Positions 36,667 to 44,628 of a stretch of 51,076 nucleotides of DNA are shown one piece after another. The stretch's first letter is position 1, and each line of letters starts with the position of its first letter. The position numbers and the translations under genes were made by a program. The notes under the pieces were generated by a model that was not told the origin of the DNA, made no database searches, and saw nothing but the letters and a program-made list of their open reading frames with translations. Origin of the DNA: Bin80 sp965207565 (lineage in GTDB: Bacteria; Bacteroidota; Rhodothermia; Rhodothermales; Bin80); the NCBI GenBank assembly GCA_965207565.1, contig CBDBMQ010000014.1, positions 1 through 51,076 on the forward strand, written 5' to 3'.

Positions 36667-38283
36667 CTAGTAGATTGATTCGGGCCATCGCAGCTGCACT
36701 CCCTGCTCTGTCAGCAAACTCTGAAACTCGTTCAAATGATTTGCACGTACTCCTCTTGGTGTTGTTGATTTAGCAATACACCAGGCAGCAAGTGCGCCAG
36801 CCGATTCACCGATATTCCATTCGACCGGGTGCAGCCGATAGCATCCACCGGTTATATGCGTAACTCCGATATTTTTTGCCGCGGGCAACAAGTTCTCCAT
36901 CCGGACCGGGATCAGTGCGCCTAACGGGATTTCGAAAGGTAACGAGGCAACATCAATATAGTTGTCCCCTCCGGTAGATGGATGTAAATCTATGCGATAG
37001 CTCCCCACCCCGATTGAGTCATCAAAATATTCGGCCCGATTCATGCCTCCTCGAGCTTCTGCTCCCACATGATGCTCGGTGACAGTGAACTCGGATTGAA
37101 TCCGTCTGGATTCTCGTAAATAGGGTGCTTTTGCGAGCCCGTCGGGCGTTCCCATTACATCGCCACGTAATCTGAGTCCAGGCCAGCCTTGACCACCATC
37201 CTCTCGTGGAACTTCGGTTTGAAGCCAGTAAAAGAGTGACAGGCTTAGATCGCGAGCAGCCTGCCGGTGAAGGCTGCTGTCAGGGGTGCCAAAGAGATTG
37301 CCATTGATATAATCGTTCTGAGGCCAGTTCACCAGGGAAATCCCCCCAGAATATGTTTCTGGCGTAAATAACTCTGGGTCTATGAGCCTGCGATAGACCC
37401 ACAAGTTAAAATTTTCGGTGACCGCTCCGAGCCTTGGGTCAAATGATACGGTCCTTGGCTCCAAGGTAATGGGATGGCTGTACGTCAAGCTGAAGAGCTT
37501 TCCAGGCCATGGAGGATCAATTGGAGGGACGTAGTCCCGCCAGTATTCGTACGACTCGGGCCGCTGGATTGTATGATCTTCATCTGGACGATAATCCATT
37601 GCAAAGCACCATGTAGGGGCCTGCATATTTTTGAGGCCCGGGCGTGGAGATGCATGCAGTTCACCGGTATCCGACTCTGCGCCCATCACATATTCTGTCT
37701 GTGTAAGATCCAGAAGCAACCCATCTTCGGTTGCATCAATAAAGTACTTTGCTCGGATCACCCCCTGCATGGACGATACATGAACCGCCTGAACTTTGTC
37801 ACCATGGACCTCTGCAGAAGTAGGTTCGGCATTCAATAATATTCGGAGTTGCCCGCTGCTAAGGTAGGGGGCAAACCAGTCATTGAGGATTGCAAGGGCA
37901 GCCCGAGGCTCATGACAGAGTCGTGAGACACCACAGGTACCTGGATTCAGAAGCTCCGCTTCTGGGTTGATGAGCGGATAAAGCCTTCGATAGTAGCTAC
38001 GGATTTCATTCCGGAATGCCAGATAGCTGGCGGTTGCGCCATGGGTTTCAATCCACTGATGCTCATCCGGCGGAACCCCCTGCTGTGTGAACTGTCCTCC
38101 AATCCATTCGGTCTCTTCGGTGAGAATTACTTTTTGATTCATTCTCAGCGCTGCCAACGCTGCGGCACATCCTCCCGTCCCCCCTCCTATGATCGCTATG
38201 TCTGCTTCCCATTCGCGAGGAAATTGGGATAAAGCCAATAGCCCCCCGCTGGAAAGTTGCAAGAATGATCGTCTTGAGAACAT
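36667..38283 (-). CDS. FAD-dependent oxidoreductase with an export signal
   Basis: The 538-residue protein starts MFSRRSFLQLSSGGLLALS, a twin-arginine-like signal, followed by a dinucleotide-binding Rossmann motif 'ADIAIIGGGTGGCAAALAAL' (glycines at 33-38) and 'LTEETEWIGGQFTQQG'. The pattern is that of the FAD-dependent oxidoreductase group (PF12831-type): 'KYFIDATEDGLLLDL' and a final 'NIGVTHITGGCYRLHPVEWN' with GESAGALAAW. The substrate is unknown. Tat export would place the folded flavoprotein in the periplasm, beside the haem domain encoded 3 nt downstream. Start ATG 38283; an LRR gene lies 56 nt upstream on the same strand. Confidence 0.85.
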   Translation of the reverse strand: MFSRRSFLQLSSGGLLALSQFPREWEADIAIIGGGTGGCAAALAALRMNQKVILTEETEWIGGQFTQQGVPPDEHQWIETHGATASYLAFRNEIRSYYRRLYPLINPEAELLNPGTCGVSRLCHEPRAALAILNDWFAPYLSSGQLRILLNAEPTSAEVHGDKVQAVHVSSMQGVIRAKYFIDATEDGLLLDLTQTEYVMGAESDTGELHASPRPGLKNMQAPTWCFAMDYRPDEDHTIQRPESYEYWRDYVPPIDPPWPGKLFSLTYSHPITLEPRTVSFDPRLGAVTENFNLWVYRRLIDPELFTPETYSGGISLVNWPQNDYINGNLFGTPDSSLHRQAARDLSLSLFYWLQTEVPREDGGQGWPGLRLRGDVMGTPDGLAKAPYLRESRRIQSEFTVTEHHVGAEARGGMNRAEYFDDSIGVGSYRIDLHPSTGGDNYIDVASLPFEIPLGALIPVRMENLLPAAKNIGVTHITGGCYRLHPVEWNIGESAGALAAWCIAKSTTPRGVRANHLNEFQSLLTEQGVQLRWPESIY

Positions 38284-38339
38284 GAATCAATATGGCCTCG
38301 GTGTGAAGTTAACGAGGCAGGTGTGGAAATTAATCCGAG

Positions 38340-40412
38340 CTACTTAATGACTACCATCGAACGTGTGACATGATGTCCCCCAACATGAATCACATAGCGG
38401 TAGCTTCCCGAAGCCAATCCGGCAGCCGTGACCCATACCACATGTCTGCCAACGCTCATTGTCTCTCTTAACGTCTGAACTTTGCGACCGGCAATATCGA
38501 AGATGGTAATTTGAACCGAGCCAGGTTCGGCCAGTGAAATTGGGATTGCAGTCTCCACCTGAAATGGATTTGGAAAATTCTGCCCAACGGTAACCATTTC
38601 GATTTTCTCTGGCAAGGGGTTGGTATGCGTGGGAATGGCATCGGTTGACTTGACCTTGCTAACGAGTGTCAGGTTTGGCAGCATATCGTTCGTCACTTCG
38701 CAGTAATACTCAGCAACTGGTTCATTGGCATCAACGCGTACGGATGCAGAATTTGCCCCATCCAAAGCATCCCCATCCCGATACCATTGATATATATTTC
38801 CGTTTGCCGAATCCGCCACGCTGAAAATGACTTCTGCATCAGTTCTCTCTACCCTTGTAACCAGGGAATCCTGTGGTGCATACGTAAATGAGTCACGATT
38901 GATCAACCCGGCATTCGACAATAAATCTGTAAAATTGAGATGATTCCCGGATACATCGATTGTATCTAGAAATGCCCACTCGGTAAGCGCACCAATCTGA
39001 TGGAGATCATTATTGGCAAGATCCAGATATCCCAGGTAATAGATTGTTCTGTGCGGGGGCGAGAACTCGCCGGTGAACTGGTTATTGCTTAATCGAATAT
39101 CGACCAGTCTCTGAAGACTGTAGATGACTCCGAGCGTCCCCGAAAAAGCATTTTCTCTAAGATCGATTTTGCGTAGCGATGTGAGCGGCCCAATGATTAA
39201 GGAAAAATCTCCGGTCAGTTGATTCTGACGCAAATGGAGCTCATCCAGTGTGATTGGCAACGAACTCACCTGACCGGTGAACTGATTATCCGAGAGATTC
39301 AGGTATCGCATATTTCGGCTGAATCCCAAGTCTGACGGCAGGGTGCCGGTCAATTGATTCCCCTCCAAATCCAGAGTAGTGAGAAAAGGTAATTCTGCAA
39401 ACCCTTCGGGGATGGATCCACTGAGGCGATTGTGTGCCAGAAGTAATTTTGTCAAGTCCCTTGCCATTGTCAGCTCGGAGGGAATTATGCCTGTATGCTG
39501 GTTGCCTTCCAATGACAAATTCTGCAGTGCGGGCATCGTTGCCAGTTCTGCTGGAACCGGTCCAGTCAAATCATTAAAGCCGGCAAAAAGCGAAACAAGA
39601 GATCGTAATTGTGTTAATTCCAGCGGGAGGGTTCCCGTTAGGCTGTTTCCATCAACAAACAATTCAATGAGCCCTTCAATATTTGCTAATTCAACAGGGA
39701 TCCTGCCTTCCAGCCCATTAAAGTCAAGGTACAACCGTTTCAAAGTCTTGATGGACCCCAATTCTGGGGGGATTGGTCCACTTAATTGATTCAAGAAGAG
39801 GGATAACTTTTCCAGTGCCGGCATTTGCCCCAGTTCAGGGGGAATTGGCCCTTCGAGTTGATTGCCCCAAAGAATTAATTCTTTGAGTGAACTCAGGTCG
39901 GAGAGTGATAGGGGGATTGAAAAACCGAGCTGGTTATCCGAGAGGTCCAGGTTTTCCAGTTTCTCCATCGTTCCGATTCCAATCGGGATGAACCCCGCTA
40001 ATCCATTACCACTGAGACCAACTGAGATAACTCGGCCATCGTCATCTAGGGTTATTCCATGCCACTCGGAAACTGGCTTCTGGAGCCATCCAGAATTGTC
40101 AAACCAAGACGCGCCTCTAGAAAAATTGTAAAGACTCACCAGCACCAGGGAATCCGCTTCGGATGCAACCACCTGGGCACTGATGGTATCGACCTGTTTG
40201 GAACTCGCTGCACGCTCCTGAATGCGTTCCGAAAGAACCCTCTGCATACGTACTTCCCGATCCTGAGCACCAACCTGTGTAGCCGTTAATAGAGTACACA
40301 GAAGTAGACAATCAGTGAATCTCCTAATCACATGGTCGGAAAGGACACATGCCCTATTCTCGATTTTTCCCGGAGCCTGAAAAGACTGGTCACCATGTAT
40401 CTGATGTTTCAT
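38340..40412 (-). CDS. Leucine-rich-repeat protein with T9SS sorting domain
   Basis: The 690-residue chain has an export signal after a short N-terminal extension ('FTDCLLLCTLLTATQVGAQ'); the start at ATG 40412 could be later. About a dozen plant-like 24-residue LRRs follow ('NLDLSDNQLGFSIP', 'LSLFLNQLSGPIPPELGSI', 'LEGNQLTGTLPSDLG'). An immunoglobulin-like segment with 'NGNIYQWYRDGDALDGANS' comes next, then a Por secretion tail ('VTVGQNFPNPFQVETAI', 'IFDIAGRKVQTL', 'HHVTRSMVVIK'). It is exported by the type IX system and probably surface-attached as an adhesion or recognition protein. It lies between menE and the FAD/cytochrome pair, co-directional. Confidence 0.9.
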   Translation of the reverse strand: MKHQIHGDQSFQAPGKIENRACVLSDHVIRRFTDCLLLCTLLTATQVGAQDREVRMQRVLSERIQERAASSKQVDTISAQVVASEADSLVLVSLYNFSRGASWFDNSGWLQKPVSEWHGITLDDDGRVISVGLSGNGLAGFIPIGIGTMEKLENLDLSDNQLGFSIPLSLSDLSSLKELILWGNQLEGPIPPELGQMPALEKLSLFLNQLSGPIPPELGSIKTLKRLYLDFNGLEGRIPVELANIEGLIELFVDGNSLTGTLPLELTQLRSLVSLFAGFNDLTGPVPAELATMPALQNLSLEGNQHTGIIPSELTMARDLTKLLLAHNRLSGSIPEGFAELPFLTTLDLEGNQLTGTLPSDLGFSRNMRYLNLSDNQFTGQVSSLPITLDELHLRQNQLTGDFSLIIGPLTSLRKIDLRENAFSGTLGVIYSLQRLVDIRLSNNQFTGEFSPPHRTIYYLGYLDLANNDLHQIGALTEWAFLDTIDVSGNHLNFTDLLSNAGLINRDSFTYAPQDSLVTRVERTDAEVIFSVADSANGNIYQWYRDGDALDGANSASVRVDANEPVAEYYCEVTNDMLPNLTLVSKVKSTDAIPTHTNPLPEKIEMVTVGQNFPNPFQVETAIPISLAEPGSVQITIFDIAGRKVQTLRETMSVGRHVVWVTAAGLASGSYRYVIHVGGHHVTRSMVVIK

Positions 40413-40476
40413 GGCACGGGGGCAAAGATAAATCTGATGAGAAATCCCAAAATAATCATCAATCCGGTGTGGGAAC

Positions 40477-41718
40477 TTATATATTCTGGAGTCGCATTGC
40501 TAAGTTAGTCAATGATTTTCGATTATGCTTGAGAGAGGTTGAAGATATCTCTGCCGGCCAAGAATAAAAAGCTGGGATTTTGAATTTTGGAAGGCGTTGG
40601 GCAAGAAAATATGCCAGACCACCAAAGTCCGAGCATCCACGAATAAAGGCTACCGGGCGTTGACCAAATCTGGGATCAGGCACCGGTACCACGATGGATT
40701 CCTGAACTTCAGGGAATGAGTGCAGGATCTGTTCGATTTCTTCGGGACTGATATTTTCGCCCCCTGAGATAAACATGTTGTCCTTGCGCCCCAAAACATA
40801 CAGGTGTCCAGTCGGGTCCAGTTTTCCCAAATCACCGGTATGGAGCCAGCCATCATGATCTACCGCACTTTGCACGCTGCCTCCATGCAGGTATCCCAAA
40901 CACACCGCCGGGCTACGGACCAGGATTTCGCCGTCTTTGGCAATCTTAAGTTCATTCCCTTGAAGTATATGTCCTGAGGTGCCGTAGGGGAATCTCTGAT
41001 CACTGAGGGTCACCATGGAGCTCGTTTCGGTCATCCCGTATGTTGTTCGAACCGGCCAGCCCATTTTTATGCCCTGATCCAGAACATGATGAGGTGTAGA
41101 TCCACCTCCTACAATGGCGGCACATAGACTTGCGGGGGGCTGCTGATCCATGACCTGCATGAGCTGGGCAGCGACCATGGATACGTGGGTGATTTTATGA
41201 ATGGAGAGTGCTTCTATGAGCGGCGTTTCCGGATCTGGAATCACGATTTTTGCCCCCGACATTAAGCATCGGAAGACGATGCTCATGCCAGATACATGCC
41301 AAAGAGGGAGGCTGAGCAGCCACCGATCACCACTACCTAAATTCAGCCTCAAACAGGCACTTTTAGCGCTGGCAATATGATTGTTCAAGGTATGTGCCAC
41401 AGCTTTGGGCTCGCTGGAGGTACCTGAGGTATGCAGTATTGTGGCAACCTTGCCAGAACCCTCGCGAATCTTCGAATAACCCACACGATTTGTATCATAA
41501 GAATCTGGATTGATTCGATTGGCCCTGAGATCTTTTCTTGTAGTTACGATATTTTCAATCCCCAATTGATCCAACGCCCGATCCACGGAGGCACTTGGCC
41601 ACTGCATACTTAATATGCACACTGGCACCTCAGCCTGGATGCATTCCAAAACGATCCCAACTGTCTGCCTATTGGTTTCAAGGCAAATCCCCACCTTGGG
41701 TATGGAATCAGGAATCAT
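40477..41718 (-). CDS. menE: o-Succinylbenzoate-CoA ligase (AMP-binding)
   Basis: MenE activates o-succinylbenzoate to its CoA thioester in menaquinone synthesis. The adenylate-forming core is clear: P-loop 'ILHTSGTSSEPKAVAHT', 'LPLWHVSGMS', 'TTYGMTETSSMVTLSDQ', 'HDGWLHTGDLGKLD' and 'GRKDNMFISGGENISPEEIE'. The assignment to MenE over other AMP-ligases rests on the men genes to the right. At 413 residues it lacks about 50 N-terminal residues common in the family, but short MenE forms exist in Bacteroidota. Start ATG 41718, at the left edge of the accessory island. The usual late catalytic lysine is probably K401 in 'LKHNRKSLTN'. Confidence 0.88.
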   Translation of the reverse strand: MIPDSIPKVGICLETNRQTVGIVLECIQAEVPVCILSMQWPSASVDRALDQLGIENIVTTRKDLRANRINPDSYDTNRVGYSKIREGSGKVATILHTSGTSSEPKAVAHTLNNHIASAKSACLRLNLGSGDRWLLSLPLWHVSGMSIVFRCLMSGAKIVIPDPETPLIEALSIHKITHVSMVAAQLMQVMDQQPPASLCAAIVGGGSTPHHVLDQGIKMGWPVRTTYGMTETSSMVTLSDQRFPYGTSGHILQGNELKIAKDGEILVRSPAVCLGYLHGGSVQSAVDHDGWLHTGDLGKLDPTGHLYVLGRKDNMFISGGENISPEEIEQILHSFPEVQESIVVPVPDPRFGQRPVAFIRGCSDFGGLAYFLAQRLPKFKIPAFYSWPAEISSTSLKHNRKSLTNLAMRLQNI

Positions 41719-42136
41719 GCACTATTCATAAACTATACAGGGGGCGAAATTAATGAAGGGACACCTGAATTTTCGAAGAAGTTCTTGGCACAAGCACTGG
41801 GTTTAGCCATATACGAATTTATATTCCTTCACTCTTGCGAAAGCCTCAGTAGGAATGCTTTGGAGTAATTGAAGTTGTTGAACTAAAAAAGTCCGACATA
41901 ATTGCTCAAATTATGAAAAACATCTCAGATCTTGAATTCCAATATAATTCCTCAAAGGATTCCCCAACCTAAGTTCAGCTAAGATCCAAAGGATCCAGAT
42001 TTGCTTGAGATCTCGTTAAATTCTTACCTCCATAGCGAAATCCTTTTGACGGTCACTTAATTCAGCCCACAGAGAATCCGCGTCCTCAAGCTTTTCTCTT
42101 CAATCATTGAATCCTTGTGGTGATAAAAATCTGCGC
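41719..42136. other. Intergenic at left edge of island; remnant small frame in part of the direct repeat
   Basis: Most of this stretch shows nothing recognisable. From 42039 it forms part of a direct repeat shared with 46431-46532. On the minus strand, ATG 42107 opens a short frame (MIEEK) that stops at 42057. In the next frame the same DNA reads 'KLEDADSLWAELSDRQKDF' before stopping at 42016. In the other copy that second frame has a stop, so a decayed second small gene is possible but unproven. Confidence 0.4.
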
Positions 42137-42412
42137 TCAGTCGGCCCTTTTTGCACCAACCATTTTGCCGGAATTAACGTGTTCTATAATAGTTGTGTAT
42201 GGATAGATTGTATTGGTCAATACCTTCCATGATTCCATATCTGACTTCCGCCTGACGATGACCTTATTGTTCGGTGACCATGTGATAGATTTGACAGAGT
42301 CAGGAAAGAAAATCCACCACTCGGATGCATCATTTAGAATGATCTTTTTTCCGAAATTTTCTACCTTAGCGATACGAAGTTGCATGGCATTTCTGATGTC
42401 TATAATGTGCAA
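42039..42412 (-). repeat. Direct repeat copy A flanking the DUF262 gene
   Basis: This segment and 46431-46799 share the small protein gene plus its 3' flank, including AATCCTTTTGA at the left end and 'TTTTGCACCAACC'/'CTTCGCACCAACC'-like sequence near the gene ends. Both copies are in the same orientation and have diverged clearly, so the duplication is not recent. No similarity is seen upstream of the two starts. Confidence 0.7.
42137..42412 (-). CDS. Small conserved protein, copy A (paralogue of 46533-46799)
   Basis: A 91-residue protein of unknown function. By hand count 49 of 74 aligned residues match copy B; the C-terminal part 'SWKVLTNTIYPYTTIIEHV' and 'SGKMVGAKR' is almost unchanged. 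The N-terminal half, 'KVENFGKKIILNDASEW' with 'NNKVIVRR', has alternating beta-strand character and resembles small beta-barrel proteins with an 'L.DGS.W.V' pattern. There is no signal peptide or membrane helix. Conservation at protein level between diverged copies suggests it was a real gene. The start could be ATG 42412 or ATG 42385. Confidence 0.6.
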   Translation of the reverse strand: MHIIDIRNAMQLRIAKVENFGKKIILNDASEWWIFFPDSVKSITWSPNNKVIVRRKSDMESWKVLTNTIYPYTTIIEHVNSGKMVGAKRAD

Positions 42413-42763
42413 TATTTGTGGATTTGCAATGCCTAAGCTACTGTATTTCTATACAGGTGTATTTCTATACAGGGGATGTTTCAGTGAACAAAAGTAGCGT
42501 CACAGTTCCAAGTATTCCCAGTGGATATGATATGGATTTATCGTTAATACTATTCATCAAATCAATTGCTTGAATTGACCTTCCCGAACCCAATATCAAA
42601 ACAGAAGCTCATCCTGAGGGCCTACAATCAACTTTAGACTCAACAATTTCGGGAAAATCCTGCAATTTCAGACAATCTCATTACTGCGGCGTTCAGATCC
42701 TACTTGTTACGTATCTTGCCCCCTTGATTATCTATCTTAACCTAGTTACGAGCACCGATTGTC
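42413..42763. other. Intergenic region upstream of the DUF262 gene, no gene seen
   Basis: It lies between divergent starts of small gene A (minus) and the DUF262 gene (plus), so both promoters should be here. The only structure noted is a two-copy 15-bp repeat at 42443-42473. No toxin-, methylase- or RNA-like gene is present. Confidence 0.5.
42443..42473. repeat. Two-copy 15-bp tandem repeat
   Basis: GTATTTCTATACAGG occurs at 42443-42457 and again at 42459-42473, 16 bp apart. Each unit is partly palindromic (CTGTA...TACAG). It is about 30-55 bp upstream of small gene A, where an operator would be plausible. Confidence 0.7.
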
Positions 42764-43218
42764 ATGCCTAAGATCAACATCATTCTTGCCAAAGTGGATG
42801 CAGGCCAGCTTAGTCTTCCAAGTTTTCAACGGGGGTATGTTTGGGGGCGAAAGCAGGTACGAAACCTCTTTGATTCGCTCTATCGGGGACATCCAGTAGG
42901 AAGTCTTTTGACTTGGCTTACCACGCGAGATGGTGTTAAGACCGAACTCTTACTTGACGGTCAACAGCGTATTACCTCACTCTACGGGGTGATCAAGGGA
43001 CGTCCCCCTGAATTCTTCAATGGAAATGCTTGGGCTTTTAGAGATCTCTACTTTCATGTGAAAGAAGAAAGGTTCGAATTTTATCAACCGATCAAAATGA
43101 AAGATGATCTACTCTGGTTTGATGTAACAAAGGTTATGCAGGTGGAAGCAAGTGGGATAGCGACTCTCATCAGTGAGCAATTTGCAGATAGCCCCCAGTA
43201 TCAAGACCTTAAATTGCA
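42764..43218 (+). pseudogene. DUF262 (GmrSD-like) protein, 5' fragment split by an ISL3-family element
   Basis: Start ATG 42764 (MPKINIILAKVDAGQLSLPS). The fragment holds the DUF262 N-terminal (ParB/sulfiredoxin-like nuclease) domain: 'SLPSFQRGYVWGRKQVRNLF', 'YRGHPVGSLLTW' and the hallmark LLDGQQRITSLYG. The family includes GmrS of the GmrSD type IV restriction enzyme and other phage-defence nucleases. The host frame reads ...YQDLKLQ and is cut after 43218 by the IS; translation would run into the element and stop at 43258. Removing the IS and one target copy rejoins this frame exactly with 44629 onward. Confidence 0.88.
43211..43218 (+). repeat. 8-bp target-site duplication, left copy
   Basis: AAATTGCA immediately left of the ISL3-family element; the identical 8 bp follows it at 44621-44628. 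Eight-base duplications are usual for ISL3 elements. Confidence 0.95.
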
Positions 43219-44620
43219 GGGTCTTCCCCTTTTCAAGTGGGTTCGGAGTCAGAACTAAGATGAACCACGATGCGATTGAATAGATTCGGAATGGATTTCT
43301 TTATTTATTTTGGGTCTGTTTTTGGAGTTCAAATCAAATATTTCATTGACCATGAGTGTACGTATTCAAGATATCAATCGATTGTTAGGGATTCAGTCTC
43401 CGTGGGAGGTTTCGGAGATCAAGCAAGATGATGCAACGCAGCTGGCTGAGATCCATGTAATCTGTTCGGAGGGTTCGGTACTTCGATGTCCCGAGTGCAC
43501 CAAAGTTTGTCCTGGCTACGACCATCGTCTTCGGAAATGGCGCCATACGGATATCTGTGAATATCAGACGACCGTGGTTGCGAAAGTTCCTCGGGTGGAA
43601 TGTTCGGAGCATGGAATCAAGACGGTTTCAGTGCCCTGGGCGGATGAGCGCGTGCGTTTTACGACGGCATTTGAAGCGAAGGTCATTAACGGGTTGCTGG
43701 ATGCCACCAATATTTCAACGGTGGCGACCAGGATGGGAGTCAGTTGGACGATGATTGCCAACATTATGGAGCGTGCGGTACTGCGAGGACGTGCCCGCAA
43801 AAAAGAGGAACTGATCGCGCATCTCTGTGTCGATGAGACCTCTTATAAGAAAGGTCACAATTACATCACTGTGGTGTCCAATCCAGACACGGCAACCGTG
43901 CTGTATGTCGGCGAGGGTCGGACAAAGGCGAGTTTGAAAGGGTATTATGATGGATGTTCTCCCGAGCAACTGGAGGCCATTGAGAGTGTGAGCATGGATA
44001 TGTGGCCAGCGTATATCAGCATCACGAAAACGTGCGTCCCCAACGCAGAAAAAAAGATTGCATTTGATCACTTTCATGTGGCCAAATACATTAGCGATGC
44101 CGTGGATAAAGTCCGTCGGATAGAGAACCGAGAATTGCGGAAAGAAGACAACTACGATCTCACTGGAACCAAGTATGATTGGCTGACCAATCCGAAGAAT
44201 ATGTCTGCGCGGCAAAAGAAACGATTCAACCAGTTAAAGACCAGTTCGCTGAAAACAGCTCGTGCGTGGGCCATCAAGGAATTCTCCCAGAACTTATGGC
44301 ATTATGTCCATCCCACATGGGCACTCAAAGGATGGAAACGATGGTTGTCCTGGGCCATGCGTTGCCGACTGGAACCGATGAAAGACGCCGCGGAAACTAT
44401 CAAGAATCATTTGTGGGGCATTATCAATGCAGTGATCTTAAAGGTCAGCAATGGCCCCGCCGAAAGCATCAACAGCCGCATCAAAACCGTCAAAGTCCGT
44501 GCTCGTGGATTCCGAAACAAACAACGGTTTACCAATGCAATTTACTTCTATCTCGGTGGACTGGATCTGTACCCGGAAGGCTTCCAAAAACAAGCTACCC
44601 ACTCATAAAAGCGAAGAGCC
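43219..44620 (+). mobile_element. ISL3-family insertion sequence, 1402 bp
   Basis: The element runs from GGGTCTTCCCC at its left end to GCGAAGAGCC at its right end. The reverse complement of the right end (GGCTCTTCGC) aligns with the left end, and both inverted repeats continue to a shared AGTGGGT about 20 bp in. The GGCTCTTC end is typical of ISL3. It carries one intact transposase gene and is bounded by perfect 8-bp duplications, so the insertion is recent relative to the island. Confidence 0.93.
43352..44608 (+). CDS. ISL3-family transposase
   Basis: From ATG 43352 (MSVRIQDINRLLGIQ) the protein has 418 residues; an upstream TTG in frame is less likely. The N-terminus has the ISL3 zinc-finger region ('LRCPECTKVCPGYDHRLRKW', then ECSEHG) and an HTH. 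The DDE catalytic residues are seen in 'LCVDETSYKKGHNYITVV', 'VSMDMWPAYI' and 'NGPAESINSRIKTVK'. The frame is intact and the enzyme is probably active. It ends 12 bp before the element's right end. Confidence 0.95.
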   Translation: MSVRIQDINRLLGIQSPWEVSEIKQDDATQLAEIHVICSEGSVLRCPECTKVCPGYDHRLRKWRHTDICEYQTTVVAKVPRVECSEHGIKTVSVPWADERVRFTTAFEAKVINGLLDATNISTVATRMGVSWTMIANIMERAVLRGRARKKEELIAHLCVDETSYKKGHNYITVVSNPDTATVLYVGEGRTKASLKGYYDGCSPEQLEAIESVSMDMWPAYISITKTCVPNAEKKIAFDHFHVAKYISDAVDKVRRIENRELRKEDNYDLTGTKYDWLTNPKNMSARQKKRFNQLKTSSLKTARAWAIKEFSQNLWHYVHPTWALKGWKRWLSWAMRCRLEPMKDAAETIKNHLWGIINAVILKVSNGPAESINSRIKTVKVRARGFRNKQRFTNAIYFYLGGLDLYPEGFQKQATHS

Positions 44621-44628
44621 AAATTGCA
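44621..44628 (+). repeat. 8-bp target-site duplication, right copy
   Basis: AAATTGCA directly after the GCGAAGAGCC end of the ISL3-family element, identical to 43211-43218. Confidence 0.95.

Noticed and set aside
39100..40000. Regular repeats of about 72 bp
   Set aside because: They are the 24-residue leucine-rich repeats of the LRR protein, not a non-coding array.
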